The notes: generated by a model not told the origin, from the letters alone. DNA of 64,000 bases from Oscillatoriales cyanobacterium (GCA_004292745.1 RDXH01000004.1:21631-85630), one strand, 5' to 3'. Positions 43,722 through 53,905 are shown, numbered from the stretch's first letter. Numbers and translations are program-made.

Positions 43722-44100
43722 CAATTCAACGGTTCAAAGGCATTCGGCTCTTGTGTAGCAAATATTCGGCTGGTATGTAGAAGGCAGAAGGAATTCCCCA
43801 TTTGTCGATCGCTATGCCTCTAATTACTAATTAAGTGGACAACGATTGACAATAAGTACATACACAGCTAAACCGATCGGCATCCGATCCAAAATAAATA
43901 TCGCAGTCTTGGAGACACAGGACTGCGAGATTTGTCTATCTATGTTTTGAAATAGATTTAAATAAGACCGGGCGGTTTCAACCGCCGTCTTATCTGATCT
44001 TAAGAATTGTAGAGAGTCTTTCTACCCATTCATGCAGGCTTGTGTGACAATTGTTTACAGTTTTGTCAATCTAGTAGAAACTTTAAACTACCTATCAGTC
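43722..44100. promoter_or_regulatory. 379-bp leader and promoter region of ndhF1
   Basis: No gene seen. TTGACA at 43846-43851 could be a -35 box, but the matching -10 is poor. A half copy of the dispersed hairpin, GGCGGTTTCAACCGCC flanked by AAGAC/GTCTT, is at about 43963-43992. ndhF1 could also start upstream at 44032 in the same frame, but the family start is at 44101. Confidence 0.4.
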
Positions 44101-46146
44101 ATGGAACCGCTTTATCAATACGCTTGGCTGATTCCAGTCCTGCCACTGGCAGGCGCAATGCTAGTAGGTTTAGGCTTAATCACCTTTAACCAGGCAACCA
44201 ACAAACTCCGACAAGCGAATGCGATTTTAATCCTTTCGACGCTCGGAGGGTCAGCGGTAATGTCTTTTGCATTGCTATGGAGTCAACTACAGGGCCACGA
44301 ACCCTACACCCGAACCATTCAGTGGGCTTCTGCTGGGGACTTCTCGCTGAATATGGGCTACGTCATCGACCCCCTGACTTCGGTCATGTTGGCGATCGTC
44401 ACTACGGTCGCCTTTTTAGTGATGATTTATACCGATGGCTACATGGCACACGATGACGGGTACGTGCGTTTTTACGCCTACCTGAGCATCTTCAGCGCCT
44501 CAATGCTAGGTCTAGTAATCAGCCCAAACATCGTTCAGATTTACATTTTCTGGGAACTGGTAGGTATGTGTTCATACCTGCTTGTCGGATTTTGGTACGA
44601 TCGCAAACCCGCTGCAGACGCCTGCCAAAAAGCCTTCGTCACCAACCGCGTCGGCGACTTCGGCCTCCTGCTAGGCATCCTCGGTATTTATTGGGCCACC
44701 GGCAGCTTTGAATTTGAGGTAATGGGCGATCGCCTGCACTCCTTAGTCGAATCAGGAGCCCTGAGCGCCACTTTGGCCACCATCTTCGGAGTCCTGATAT
44801 TTTTGGGGCCAGCCGCCAAATCCGCTCAATTCCCCCTCCACGTCTGGCTCCCAGACGCAATGGAAGGCCCAACACCGATTTCTGCCCTGATCCACGCCGC
44901 GACAATGGTAGCCGCCGGCGTCTTCCTGATTGCTCGGATGTACCCAGTATTTGAAGGGTTGCCAGCAGTCATGAATTTAATCGCCTGTACGGGCTGTTTT
45001 ACGGCATTCATGGGTGCTTCGATCGCAATTACCCAAAATGACATCAAAAAAGGTCTCGCCTACTCCACCATCTCCCAATTGGGCTACATGGTGATGGCAA
45101 TGGGAGTCGGCGCCTACAGTGCCGGACTGTTCCACTTGATGACTCACGCTTACTTCAAAGCGATGCTGTTCCTCTGTTCCGGCTCAGTCATTCACGGTAT
45201 GGAAGATGTCGTCGGCCACAACCCCGCACTCGCTCAAGATATGCGACTCATGGGCGGTTTACGCAAATATATGCCGATTACGGCAACTTGCTTTTTAATC
45301 GGAAATTTGGCAATCTGTGGCATTCCGCCCTTTGCTGGTTTTTGGTCAAAAGACGAAATCCTCGCCCAAGCTTTCCATGCAAATCCCGCCCTGTGGGCTG
45401 TGAGTTGGGTGACTGCGGGGATGACTGCGTTTTATATGTTTCGGATGTATTTCAGCACCTTTGAGGGCGAATTCCGGGGCAATGACAACGCGATCAAACA
45501 GCAACTTCTGCAACCAGGTTTGGTTTTCGGCCCTGGGGCGATGAATGTTAAGGAATTGGCATCAACTGGCGAAGGCCACGATGAACACGACCATTTCCCT
45601 CACGAATCTCCGCTAACAATGGCTCTGCCTTTAGTGGTGTTGGCAATACCTTCTGTGTTAATTGGTTTTGTCGGTACGCCCTTTGCCAATTATTTCGAGC
45701 AGTTTGTGCGCGCGCCTGGGGAGTCTCTGGAAGAAGTATTGGAACACGCCGCCGAGTTCGATTTAACGGAATTTCTGATCATGGGTGGCAGCTCTGTGGG
45801 TATTGCTTTGCTGGGCATTACTTTGGCTTCCCTGATGTATTTGAGCCGGAAAATTGATGCTGGGGCGATCGCCCAAAAAATCAAACCACTTTACGAATTC
45901 TCCCTCAACAAGTGGTATCTCGACGACATCAACGAATTTCTGTTTGTCAAAGGCAGCCGCCGTTTAGCGCGACAAGTCATGGAAGTAGATTTGCGAGTTG
46001 TCGATGGTGTAGTTAATTTGACTGGTTTTCTCGCCCTGGTAACAGGCGAAGGACTTAAATACATTGAAAACGGTCGCGCTCAATTTTATGCCCTGATTGT
46101 GTTTGTCGCAGTTCTGGGTTTTGCGATCGTTTCTGGAGTTAGTTGA
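44101..46146 (+). CDS. ndhF1: NAD(P)H-quinone oxidoreductase subunit 5 (NdhF1)
   Basis: A 681-residue proton-pumping subunit of NDH-1, homologous to NuoL/ND5, in the thylakoid membrane. Family motifs are YTDGYMAHDDGYVRFYAYLS (split at its ends), FWELVGMCSYLLVGFWYDR, KSAQFPLHVWLPDAMEGPTP, ALIHAATMVAAGV and GIPPFAGFWSKDEIL, with the long C-terminal amphipathic arm also present. The charged residues of the antiporter channel (Glu in FWEL, Lys in AAKSAQ) are intact. The start is the ATG at 44101 (MEPLYQYAWLIPVLPL). The NdhF1/NdhD1 pair is the respiratory and cyclic-electron-flow form, not the CO2-uptake form. Confidence 0.96.
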   Translation: MEPLYQYAWLIPVLPLAGAMLVGLGLITFNQATNKLRQANAILILSTLGGSAVMSFALLWSQLQGHEPYTRTIQWASAGDFSLNMGYVIDPLTSVMLAIVTTVAFLVMIYTDGYMAHDDGYVRFYAYLSIFSASMLGLVISPNIVQIYIFWELVGMCSYLLVGFWYDRKPAADACQKAFVTNRVGDFGLLLGILGIYWATGSFEFEVMGDRLHSLVESGALSATLATIFGVLIFLGPAAKSAQFPLHVWLPDAMEGPTPISALIHAATMVAAGVFLIARMYPVFEGLPAVMNLIACTGCFTAFMGASIAITQNDIKKGLAYSTISQLGYMVMAMGVGAYSAGLFHLMTHAYFKAMLFLCSGSVIHGMEDVVGHNPALAQDMRLMGGLRKYMPITATCFLIGNLAICGIPPFAGFWSKDEILAQAFHANPALWAVSWVTAGMTAFYMFRMYFSTFEGEFRGNDNAIKQQLLQPGLVFGPGAMNVKELASTGEGHDEHDHFPHESPLTMALPLVVLAIPSVLIGFVGTPFANYFEQFVRAPGESLEEVLEHAAEFDLTEFLIMGGSSVGIALLGITLASLMYLSRKIDAGAIAQKIKPLYEFSLNKWYLDDINEFLFVKGSRRLARQVMEVDLRVVDGVVNLTGFLALVTGEGLKYIENGRAQFYALIVFVAVLGFAIVSGVS

Positions 46147-46197
46147 ATCTGTAGGGATACGGCATTACCAATTAGTAGACATCTCCCATAATTATTG

Positions 46198-46220
46198 TGG
46201 AACAGGCATCCTGCCTGTTC
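46198..46220. repeat. Hairpin after ndhF1
   Basis: GAACAGGCA and TGCCTGTTC pair around a TCC loop, 50 bp after the ndhF1 stop. It may end or stabilise the transcript, but lacks a T-run. Confidence 0.5.
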
Positions 46221-46246
46221 GACCCAGGCTTTTTGGGAGATGTCTA

Positions 46247-46465
46247 GTGTCAACTTAACGTCAAACCAACCGTATCTTTGGTTTGTCTCTAAGTCTAGAT
46301 CCCCCCTAACCCCCCTTATTAAGGGGGGAAAAAGAGTTTTCTCTCAAAGTCCCCCTGATGGAAAAAGAGTATTCTCTCAAAGTCCCCCTTCTTAAGGGGG
46401 ATTTAGGGGGATCTGAACTCAGCGATCGACAAGAGATACAAAGGTTTTTAGAGTTAAGTTGACAC
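46247..46465. mobile_element. 219-bp MITE-like element between ndhF1 and ndhD1
   Basis: Perfect 13-bp terminal inverted repeats (GTGTCAACTTAAC at 46247-46259, complement at 46453-46465) extend imperfectly to about 35 bp. The inside carries C/G-run hairpins (CCCCCCTTATTAAGGGGGG and a second at 46386-46402) and a direct duplication around GTTTTCTCTCAAAGTCCCCC. There is no coding capacity. The remaining bases to 46704 are AT-rich leader of ndhD1. Confidence 0.7.
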
Positions 46466-46704
46466 GATTAAAAGTATTGTCATGTCCCACCAGAAGATAT
46501 TTTAAGAACAGACCTTATCTTAATAACTCAGAATTGACAATTAGCCAATAGAAATAAATCTTTGATTAAACTAGAATTATGCGATCGCATAATTCCTAGC
46601 AATTATTGCAAAAATTCCGTTGAGTATAAAGAAAGTATAAAATTTAACCGAAAATTGCCATAATGTGTTTAAACCTAATAATTGATGGATAATTTTTAAA
46701 CGCA

Positions 46705-48291
46705 ATGGATACAGCTAACTTTCCCTGGTTAACCACAACAATCCTGTTTCCTATTGCTGCGGCTTTGCTCATTCCTTTAATTCCCGATAAGGATGGCAAG
46801 ACGGTGCGGTGGTATGCTTTGATTGTCGGTTTGATTGATTTTGCTCTGCTTGTTTACGCTTTTTACACTCAGTACGACTTCAGCAATCCGGGACTGCAAC
46901 TGGTAGAAAGTTATACTTGGGTAGAGCAACTAGATTTGAATTGGTCGGTGGGTGCTGATGGTTTGTCGATGCCGCTGATTTTGCTGACGGGTTTTATCAC
47001 TACCCTAGCGACTTTAGCTGCTTGGCCAGTTACCTTTAAACCGAAGCTATTTTACTTTTTGATGCTGACAATGTACGGCGGGCAAATAGCAGTTTTTGCC
47101 GTGCAGGATATGTTGCTATTTTTCCTGGTTTGGGAATTGGAATTAGTGCCGATTTACCTGATTTTGTCCATCTGGGGTGGCAAAAAACGGCTCTACGCAG
47201 CAACTAAGTTTATCTTGTACACGGCGGGCGGTTCGCTGTTTATTTTGGTTGGTGCGCTGACGATGGCGTTTTATGGCGATACGGTGACTTTTGATATGCG
47301 GGCGATCGCACTTAAAGACTTCGCCCCCAATATAGAATTGCTACTGTACGCAGGTTTCCTAATAGCTTACGGCGTCAAACTGCCGATTTTTCCCCTACAC
47401 ACTTGGCTCCCTGACGCCCACGGGGAAGCCACCGCACCCGCCCATATGTTGCTAGCAGGAATTCTGCTAAAAATGGGCGGTTACGCTTTGCTCAGAATGA
47501 ATGCAGGAATGCTCCCGGATGCTCACGCTGTCTTCGCACCGCTGTTAGTAATTTTGGGTGTGGTAAACATTGTTTACGCCGCCTTAACTTCTTTTGCTCA
47601 GCGCAATTTGAAGCGGAAAATTGCCTATTCTTCAATTTCGCACATGGGCTTTGTGTTAATCGGGATAGCTTCTTTTACCGATTTGGGAATTAGCGGTGCA
47701 ATGCTGCAAATGGTTTCCCACGGTTTAATTGGGGCGAGTTTGTTCTTTATGGTGGGTTGTACTTACGATCGCACTCACACCCTCATGCTCGACGAAATGG
47801 GCGGTGTTGGGCAGAAAATGCGTAAGGTTTTCGCCATGTGGACTGCTTGTTCTATGGCTTCCTTGGCTTTGCCGGGAATGAGCGGTTTTGTAGCAGAATT
47901 GATGGTGTTTGTCGGTTTTGCTACCAGCGATGCTTACAATCCAGTATTTAAGGTTTGTGTTGTATGTCTCGCTGCTGTCGGAGTGATTTTGACTCCGATT
48001 TATCTACTGTCGATGCTGCGAGAAATTTTCTACGGGCCTGAAAACAAGGAGTTGTCGGAACACGAGGAATTGGTGGATGCGGAACCGCGAGAAGTGTTTA
48101 TCATTGCTGCGCTGTTGGTGCCGATTATTGGCATTGGTTTGTATCCGAAGATGTTGACTCAGGTTTATGATGCAACTACTGTTCAGTTGACGGCAAGATT
48201 GCGAAATTCTGTGCCTTCGTTGGTGGCTAAGGCTGCTGCTGATAAAACGGTGTCTTTGCGAGCACCTGCGATCGAACCTAGCAACTTGTAA
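46705..48291 (+). CDS. ndhD1: NAD(P)H-quinone oxidoreductase subunit 4 (NdhD1)
   Basis: A 528-residue antiporter-like membrane subunit of NDH-1 (NuoM/ND4 family). It has the expected [21 protein letters not shown] (split), [36 protein letters not shown], and [17 protein letters not shown]. The key Glu in VWELELVP and Lys in GVKLPIFP are present. The length is typical of cyanobacterial NdhD1. It ends 22 bp before a strong intrinsic terminator. The start is an ATG. Confidence 0.96.
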   Translation: MDTANFPWLTTTILFPIAAALLIPLIPDKDGKTVRWYALIVGLIDFALLVYAFYTQYDFSNPGLQLVESYTWVEQLDLNWSVGADGLSMPLILLTGFITTLATLAAWPVTFKPKLFYFLMLTMYGGQIAVFAVQDMLLFFLVWELELVPIYLILSIWGGKKRLYAATKFILYTAGGSLFILVGALTMAFYGDTVTFDMRAIALKDFAPNIELLLYAGFLIAYGVKLPIFPLHTWLPDAHGEATAPAHMLLAGILLKMGGYALLRMNAGMLPDAHAVFAPLLVILGVVNIVYAALTSFAQRNLKRKIAYSSISHMGFVLIGIASFTDLGISGAMLQMVSHGLIGASLFFMVGCTYDRTHTLMLDEMGGVGQKMRKVFAMWTACSMASLALPGMSGFVAELMVFVGFATSDAYNPVFKVCVVCLAAVGVILTPIYLLSMLREIFYGPENKELSEHEELVDAEPREVFIIAALLVPIIGIGLYPKMLTQVYDATTVQLTARLRNSVPSLVAKAAADKTVSLRAPAIEPSNL

Positions 48292-48312
48292 TTTGCACGC
48301 TGATGCGAGGAA

Positions 48313-48360
48313 GAAAACCCCCAAACCTGTGAAAGATATGGTTTGGGGGTTTTCTATAAT
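48313..48360 (+). terminator. Strong intrinsic terminator of ndhD1
   Basis: GAAAACCCCCAAACC (48313-48327) pairs perfectly with GGTTTGGGGGTTTTC (48340-48354) around a 12-nt loop; the right arm ends in a TTTTC stretch. Confidence 0.85.
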
Positions 48361-48615
48361 GAGTACACCACCTTTACCAGTGTCCTTTGTCAATATTTAT
48401 TAAGCAGTCAAATTAACTAGGAGTGTAGTTCTGGACACACATATAGTGTGTCTGCGTAAGTCCTGATGAAGGAATTACTTTCACAAACCAGGTTTTGGCG
48501 TCCAGGACTGGTAATCAGAGTCGCGATCGCCCATAATATCGAAATAGTAAATTTAGAAGCCCCCAGCTTCAGCATTGACAAACTACCACAAATAAGTTCT
48601 AACCAAGACACCACT

Positions 48616-50100
48616 ATGGGAAAACCAACAGGCTTTATCGAATTCTTGCGCGAACTACCCTCGGAACTCTCACCAGTCGAGAGAGTCCACAACTGGGATG
48701 AATTTCACCTACCCATGGACGAGGACAAACTCCGCACCCAAGGAGCCCGCTGCATGGATTGCGGCATCCCATTTTGCCACACCGGAAACCTGATTAGTGG
48801 CATGGCCAGCGGCTGCCCCATCAATAACCTAATTCCCGAATGGAACGACCTAGTATATCGCGGACTCTGGAAAGAAGCCCTAGACAGACTCCACAAAACT
48901 AACAACTTCCCCGAATTCACCGGCAGAGTTTGTCCCGCCCCCTGCGAAGGCGCTTGCGTACTCGGCATCAACAACCCGCCAGTCACAATCAAAAACATCG
49001 AAGCCTCAATCATCGACAAAGGCTGGGATGAAGGCTGGATTACCGCCGAACCACCGGCCAAACGCACCGGCCGCGTCATCGCCATCATCGGTTCCGGGCC
49101 CGCCGGTTTGTCCGCCGCCGCCCAACTCAACAAAGCCGGTCATTGGGTAACAGTATACGAAAGAGCCGATCGCCCCGGCGGCCTGCTAATGTATGGCATC
49201 CCCAACATGAAGCTAGACAAAGAACAAGTAGTCCTGCGCCGCCTCAAAGTCCTCGAAGACGAAGGCGTAAAATTCATCTGCAACACCGAAGTCGGCAAAG
49301 ACTTACCAGTAGAACAATTACTCAAAGAATTCGACTCCGTTGTCCTCTGTACCGGAGCCACCAAACCCCGCGACTTAGGCATCGAAGGACGCGAATTAAA
49401 AGGCATCCACTTCGCCATGGACTTCCTCACCGCCAACACCAAAGCAGTTCTCGACAAGAGCACCAACGATAACTTCATCTCCGCCACTGCCAAAGATGTC
49501 GTGATTATCGGCGGTGGCGACACAGGCACCGACTGCGTGGGCACCTCCATCCGCCATGGCTGCAACAGCCTCGTACAGCTAGAAATCCTCCCCAAACCGC
49601 CCTCCGAACGCGCCGCCAACAATCCCTGGCCCGAATGGCCAAAAGTCTACCGTCTCGACTACGGCCAAGAAGAAGCAGCCGCCAAATTCGGCGATGATCC
49701 CCGCGGCTATCTCACCACCGCCACCAAATTCGAGGGCGACGAAAACGGCAACGTCAAAGCCGTGCACACCGTTGAAGTGGAGTGGACAAAGAATGACAAA
49801 GGACAGTTTATTCCCAAGCACATCCCCGGCACCGAAAAAGTCCTACCAGCCCAGCTTGTCTTGCTAGCGATGGGCTTCCTAGGTCCAGAACAGCCCTTGC
49901 TGGATGCGATGGGATTGGAACGCGACGCCCGCAGCAATATCAAAGCCGAACACGAAAAATATACAACCAGTATTCCGGGAGTATTCGCCGCTGGTGACTG
50001 TCGCCGGGGTCAAAGTTTGGTAGTTTGGGCAATTAACGAGGGGCGGGGTGTCGCCCGCGAGTGCGACCTTTATTTAATGGGGAGCACGGATTTGCCTTAA
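48616..50100 (+). CDS. gltD: Glutamate synthase small subunit (GltD)
   Basis: A 494-residue NAD(P)H-oxidising subunit of GOGAT. The N-terminus has the Cys-rich [4Fe-4S] region ([27 protein letters not shown]). FAD binding is at [20 protein letters not shown], the NAD(P) fold at [17 protein letters not shown], and the C-terminal FAD loop at [19 protein letters not shown]. The frame is open to 48466, but family sequence begins at the ATG at 48616 ([14 protein letters not shown]). gltB is not in the window. The gap 48361-48615 shows no gene. Confidence 0.95.
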   Translation: MGKPTGFIEFLRELPSELSPVERVHNWDEFHLPMDEDKLRTQGARCMDCGIPFCHTGNLISGMASGCPINNLIPEWNDLVYRGLWKEALDRLHKTNNFPEFTGRVCPAPCEGACVLGINNPPVTIKNIEASIIDKGWDEGWITAEPPAKRTGRVIAIIGSGPAGLSAAAQLNKAGHWVTVYERADRPGGLLMYGIPNMKLDKEQVVLRRLKVLEDEGVKFICNTEVGKDLPVEQLLKEFDSVVLCTGATKPRDLGIEGRELKGIHFAMDFLTANTKAVLDKSTNDNFISATAKDVVIIGGGDTGTDCVGTSIRHGCNSLVQLEILPKPPSERAANNPWPEWPKVYRLDYGQEEAAAKFGDDPRGYLTTATKFEGDENGNVKAVHTVEVEWTKNDKGQFIPKHIPGTEKVLPAQLVLLAMGFLGPEQPLLDAMGLERDARSNIKAEHEKYTTSIPGVFAAGDCRRGQSLVVWAINEGRGVARECDLYLMGSTDLP

Positions 50101-50138
50101 TTGGTAGGTTCAAAACTTTAAGTTAATTTAAAAACAAA

Positions 50139-50166
50139 GCTACCCATATTTTACAGTTTGGGTAGC
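50139..50166 (+). terminator. Possible terminator of gltD
   Basis: GCTACCCA (50139-50146) and TGGGTAGC (50159-50166) form an 8-bp stem, followed by CTTGTCCC with no long T-run. Confidence 0.45.
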
Positions 50167-50238
50167 CTTGTCCCTAAATTAATTCAATCACATGAATTTC
50201 TGAAATGGGGACAAGTTTTACAATGAAATTAAAGCCCC

Positions 50239-50793
50239 TCAACCCCTCACATTTTCCATCAACCAATTAAACTTAGCCTGGGCTAGACCAAAATTCTCCA
50301 TCACACTCGGATTAATATCCTCACTTTCTAATTCAGAGTTTTCTAATTCAATATTACGACCATACTCTATATGTCTAATCGTACCGCGCATTCTGTCAGC
50401 AAGACACAGAGAAATTCCACAATAAAATCTGGAAGCAAAGCCCATATCATGTTGCAGTTTGATAATTAATTGTCGCCGTGGAATTGCTAACAACTCAGTT
50501 TTTTCGATCGCCTTCACCGTTGCTAAAGGAGGTCGATCATCAATAAAAGAAACTTCTCCCACCAGTTCACCGCTACCTATTTTTGCCAGTTCTTTAGTAG
50601 CCTTCGCCTCTAGCAAAACGCTCAAAGTTCCCTTCAATACAATGTAGAGGGCATCAATTTGTCTCCCTTCGTGGATCAGTATCCTGTCGGGGTCAAGAAT
50701 TTCCTTCTTAGCTTTTTGGACTATCCAGTTGATGTCATCGTTATTTAACTGGCTCAAAATGAAAAGAGCTTTTTTTCTATTGCTGTCGGTCAT
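50239..50793 (-). CDS. Cyclic-nucleotide-binding-domain protein
   Basis: A 184-residue protein with one Crp-like cNMP-binding beta-barrel (about residues 25-130): ALYIVLKGTLSVLLEAKATK, the phosphate-binding-cassette region GSGELVGEVSFIDDRPPLATV. The cassette reads GELVGEVSFIDDRPPLAT, close to classical GE-x-R/S patterns, so ligand binding is plausible but uncertain. There is no helix-turn-helix; the C-terminal ~45 residues are a short helical tail. It may be a soluble sensor or adaptor. It is a single gene with an ATG start. Confidence 0.85.
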   Translation of the reverse strand: MTDSNRKKALFILSQLNNDDINWIVQKAKKEILDPDRILIHEGRQIDALYIVLKGTLSVLLEAKATKELAKIGSGELVGEVSFIDDRPPLATVKAIEKTELLAIPRRQLIIKLQHDMGFASRFYCGISLCLADRMRGTIRHIEYGRNIELENSELESEDINPSVMENFGLAQAKFNWLMENVRG

Positions 50794-50903
50794 GAATCTA
50801 GCTCCCGATCGCTTTTTTTATAATAGCATTGGTTAAACAATTTTTTTAAATAGAACCCCTGTCATGGGCGCGGGGCACAATTCACCACGCCCATTGTCTC
50901 TGA

Positions 50904-51887
50904 CTAAATCGATCGCAAATCGGGATAACCAGCCAACATATCATCAGCAGTCAAAGTATCGCCATTAGCTTGAGGAGTCCACAGCACCTCAATCGCCAAC
51001 AACTGCTCGCTAGACACTCCCCCAATTTGACGCAAAGCCATGCGCAAATCTTCAGTATTTTTGACTACTGGTAATTGCAGTTTGCCTAGGGTACCGACAA
51101 TCAACGTCACCACAATATATTCACCGGGAGCTTGACTCAAATCCCCAGCCACCAGTACGCCATTTTCCTTCACACTTGGCAGTACATTGTTGCTTCCAGA
51201 TTCCCGAAGCTGGTTGTTAAAATTTGAGAGAGTTTCTTCTGTAAATTTACTGCGTTCTGCCAGAGAAAATTGATTAAATTTAGCTTCTGCTGCTTCCAAG
51301 CGAGTTTGCTGAGATTCAGCACCGGCATAAACCCAGTATTCTGGATGGCGCAGCAACGCCAAAGTAGATTCTTGTAGCACCTGAGCGCGACCCGTTGCTG
51401 TATCGGTATCCGCTGTTTTTGCTAAGGAGTCTAGTTCCGATTGCAAACCGCGAGCATCTGCTAGCAAACCAACTTGCAAACGAGCCACAGAGACGTTTGT
51501 CGGTGTGCTGTAGCCTAGTTCTTCCTCCCCTGTGCCCCCGGCGCGGCGGAAGCTTTGGACGAGGAAATTCGCGATCGAAATAAAAATCAAAATCGAGAAC
51601 AAACCACCAAAACCGCCCCCAAACCCAAAAAATGGCAGCAAGAACGGGAAACCAAAGCCACCACCAAAGCCACCACCAGGGTAGTACCCCCCTCCAGACG
51701 GTGCGTAGGTGCGGCTAGGAGACGAATAACTGCGCGCAGGAGCCCGAAAAGAGCCGCCACCGATGCGTCCCCCGCTGCGGGCCGCCAGGGCTCCATCAGC
51801 GTTACCAAGGGCTAGTGTCAGTACCAGCCCGATCGCAAATAGTGATTTCAAAAGCGGTTTGATTCTTGAAATTAGTTGCTTGTACAT
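50904..51887 (-). CDS. DUF1517 family membrane protein
   Basis: A 327-residue protein with an N-terminal signal or anchor (LLKSLFAIGLVLTLALG followed by ADGALA-ARSGG), a Gly/Ser/Tyr-rich spacer (SGGRIGGGSFRAPARSYSS, GGGYYPGGGFGGGFGF), a membrane helix (LFSILIFISIANFLVQSF) and a soluble C-terminal domain (VARLQVGLLADARGLQSELD, EYIVVTLIVGTLGKLQLP). This is the DUF1517 layout shared by cyanobacteria and plastids (thylakoid or envelope); the function is not defined. The ATG is followed upstream by AT-rich DNA with no repeat. Confidence 0.88.
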   Translation of the reverse strand: MYKQLISRIKPLLKSLFAIGLVLTLALGNADGALAARSGGRIGGGSFRAPARSYSSPSRTYAPSGGGYYPGGGFGGGFGFPFLLPFFGFGGGFGGLFSILIFISIANFLVQSFRRAGGTGEEELGYSTPTNVSVARLQVGLLADARGLQSELDSLAKTADTDTATGRAQVLQESTLALLRHPEYWVYAGAESQQTRLEAAEAKFNQFSLAERSKFTEETLSNFNNQLRESGSNNVLPSVKENGVLVAGDLSQAPGEYIVVTLIVGTLGKLQLPVVKNTEDLRMALRQIGGVSSEQLLAIEVLWTPQANGDTLTADDMLAGYPDLRSI

Positions 51888-51974
51888 AAGACCATTACTA
51901 TGCGATACATATATAATTTACAGTCTATTCTCGCCTGTGGGCAGCCCGGTTGCAGGCGTGAAATCGGTGAGATA

Positions 51975-52000
51975 TCCGTACTCAAGGACTCAAGTCCTGA
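51975..52000. repeat. Dispersed AAGGACTCAAGTCCTGACG hairpin
   Basis: A single degenerate unit of the GGACTAAAGTCCTGAC family, in the gap between the DUF3172 gene and the DUF1517 gene. Confidence 0.6.
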
Positions 52001-52061
52001 CGAAAAACTATAGAGGTCGCTCTCCCGCTAACCCTTGGGGATAACGGGAGATAACTTCACC

Positions 52062-52664
52062 TTAGAAATTCTGATTATCTGTCGTTGGAGCCACCGAACC
52101 GGGCTGGTTGATAAACAGGTTTTTGGCACTATCGTTTTGATAGATACAATTGATATCCGGTTGACTTTCCAAAGTACCGGTGAAGCCAAATGTATTCATC
52201 CGATTTTTGCACTCGCGTACTTGGTCTTGGCTGACGAGCTTTCTTTGTTCTAGAATTGCCCAGTTATTGGTCCTGAGCACGCAGCCAGGGCGCATAGTCG
52301 GCTGTGAAATGTAGACGTTGAAAGGGTTGAGGGTGACATAGGCGCGCATATCTGTCACCATCGCGCTGGCTCCAAACTGTACGCAAAGTTCGGGATTGGG
52401 GGCACTGCGATCGATAAATTCGCGGGATGCTACGTTTTCTGGGCTAATGGTAGCGGTAGAGCTAAAGGCAATGCCAATCCCAATTCCGAGAATGAACACT
52501 GCTGCTAAAATCCCCAAGGATGTGTAGTTGACGAAGGAAGGTTTCCCAGAGGGAGTCGCGCGTCGGGATTGTCCGCCAAAGGGACTGGAATAGTCGGAGT
52601 CTTCATCTCCTCGCGGTGCGTCGGCTGTGAATCTGTCGTTGTAGGGTTTAGGTTTGCGTTTCAT
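52062..52664 (-). CDS. DUF3172 family protein
   Basis: A 200-residue protein with a charged disordered start (KPYNDRFTADAPRGDEDSD), one membrane helix (LGILAAVFILGIGIGIAF) and a soluble domain with conserved cysteines (PNPELCVQFGASAMVTDMRA, MRPGCVLRTNNWAILEQRK, VRECKNRMNTFGF). The domain after the helix matches the cyanobacteria- and plastid-specific DUF3172 family, with no known function. Two or more Cys could form a disulfide on the lumenal or periplasmic side. The start is an ATG. Confidence 0.87.
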   Translation of the reverse strand: MKRKPKPYNDRFTADAPRGDEDSDYSSPFGGQSRRATPSGKPSFVNYTSLGILAAVFILGIGIGIAFSSTATISPENVASREFIDRSAPNPELCVQFGASAMVTDMRAYVTLNPFNVYISQPTMRPGCVLRTNNWAILEQRKLVSQDQVRECKNRMNTFGFTGTLESQPDINCIYQNDSAKNLFINQPGSVAPTTDNQNF

Positions 52665-52946
52665 ATAAGCTTCAGTGGGTTTTGGAGAGTTACCAGGGAG
52701 TAGTTTTTTATTTTTATCTTTTGTGTTCTAATTGTACGGCGATCGTCCGGTCACGGTCACAGGCTGGGGAGACAGGAGTTTTTCCAAACTGCATCTGCGT
52801 CTGGCGATCGACTTTTTTGCTGCTTTGTCGGAATTTGATGACCTCACAGGATGTCAATTCAATTAAAATAACTAAAAGTCGGATACCATTGCACAGCGGA
52901 AGAATCCGGCTCAAGATTATTCACAAATTTTAACATTTTACCCACC

Positions 52947-52952
52947 AGGAGG
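52947..52952 (+). promoter_or_regulatory. Ribosome-binding site deciding the GTG start of clpS
   Basis: AGGAGG, 10 nt ahead of the GTG at 52963. It is the strongest Shine-Dalgarno sequence noticed in the window. The rest of 52665-52946 shows no gene. Confidence 0.75.
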
Positions 52953-52962
52953 ATACAAAGTA

Positions 52963-53244
52963 GTGTCTGTCGAAATTATTGTCAAGCCTTCAACAGTCCG
53001 TAAGCTTGCACCCCGCTACCGCGTTCTGCTGCACAATGATGATTTCAACCCCATGGAGTACGTGGTACAGACTCTGATGCAGACGGTTCCGAGTCTGACT
53101 CAGCCACAGGCTGTGAATATTATGATGGAAGCTCACACCAACGGGCTGGGACTGGTAATTGTGTGTGCCCTAGAACACGCTGAGTTTTACAGCGAAACGC
53201 TCAACAATCACGGATTGAGTAGTACGATCGAACCTGACGAATGA
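52963..53244 (+). CDS. clpS: ATP-dependent Clp protease adaptor ClpS
   Basis: A 93-residue N-recognin adaptor that delivers substrates bearing N-degrons to ClpC/ClpP. The family core is RYRVLLHNDDFNPMEYVVQTL (split), with the N-degron pocket residues N-D-D and the M-E-A-H segment IMMEAHTNGLGLVIVCALEHAE also present. The start is GTG with an excellent AGGAGG site. Cyanobacteria often have ClpS1 and ClpS2; the sequence fits the ClpS1 type. Confidence 0.95.
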   Translation: MSVEIIVKPSTVRKLAPRYRVLLHNDDFNPMEYVVQTLMQTVPSLTQPQAVNIMMEAHTNGLGLVIVCALEHAEFYSETLNNHGLSSTIEPDE

Positions 53245-53349
53245 CCCGAACCAGAACTCAACGGATGACGGGCAGCTTAAAAGCTGCTACTAGCCTTCAT
53301 CCGGGCCTTGCAAGGACGGGGTTCTGGCCAATCGCTCTATAGAGTCTGA

Positions 53350-53422
53350 GTTGAGAGCAAGACTCTCAGCTCTCAACAAAAAAAACTGATAGCTAAAAGC
53401 CAAGGGCTTGACCCTTGGCTTT
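53350..53422. repeat. Two adjacent hairpins after clpS
   Basis: GTTGAGAGC (53350-53358) pairs with GCTCTCAAC (53369-53377); AAAGCCAAGGG (53396-53406) pairs with CCCTTGGCTTT (53412-53422) around a 5-nt loop. The second is a plausible terminator stem between convergent clpS and the RRM gene. The remainder of 53245-53572 holds no gene. Confidence 0.6.
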
Positions 53423-53572
53423 AGCGTGTATTTACCGGAAATCAAAGCCGCCCTAAAAGGAAGGGGCTTTAAACCCAAATTTTTGGTAAAGCAGGAAATT
53501 TGAACAGAAGGCGGTTCGGAGCTAGGTGCCCTTCATCGCAAATCTCCAATATCAAATCTGCGTCCGAGGAAA

Positions 53573-53905
53573 TTAATAACGTCCTCCCCCTCCTCCTCCA
53601 CCGCGAGCAAATTTTCCTGGACCACCTCCGCCGCGGTTGCCGCCGGAGCGATTACCTTCATCTTCGCGGGGTTTGGCTTTATTAACTTTGAGGTCGCGAC
53701 CCATCCACTCTGCTCCATCGAGAGCAGCAATGGCTGCATCTTCTTCTGCATCGCTTGACATTTCTACAAAACCGAAGCCGCGGGGGCGACCTGTTTCTCT
53801 GTCGGTAGGTAGATGTACTCGCTTAACGGTTCCGTATTCGGCGAAGACGGAGGTGATGTCTTCTGGGGTAACTTGGTAGGATAAGTTACCGACGTATATC
53901 GACAT
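53573..53905 (-). CDS. RNA-binding protein with one RRM and Gly-rich tail
   Basis: A 110-residue cyanobacterial Rbp. RNP2 is IYVGNLSYQ at the N-terminus, RNP1 is RGFGFVEM near residue 42, and a Gly/Arg-rich tail follows (GGNRGGGGPGKFARGGGG). Such proteins bind U-rich RNA and are often cold-induced or guide mRNAs to membranes. I start at the ATG at 53905 because GGAG lies 9 nt upstream; the in-frame TTG at 53920 would overlap that site. A roughly 150-bp AT-rich region to 54060 may be a long regulated 5' leader. Confidence 0.93.
   Translation of the reverse strand: MSIYVGNLSYQVTPEDITSVFAEYGTVKRVHLPTDRETGRPRGFGFVEMSSDAEEDAAIAALDGAEWMGRDLKVNKAKPREDEGNRSGGNRGGGGPGKFARGGGGGGGRY

Noticed and set aside
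44032..44100. Upstream start for ndhF1
   Set aside because: MEPLYQYAWLIPVLPL at 44101 is the family N-terminus; the earlier ATG adds 23 residues not seen in the family as I know it.
48466..48615. A 50-residue N-terminal extension of GltD
   Set aside because: The frame is open, but the residues are unlike GltD and the ATG at 48616 matches the family start.
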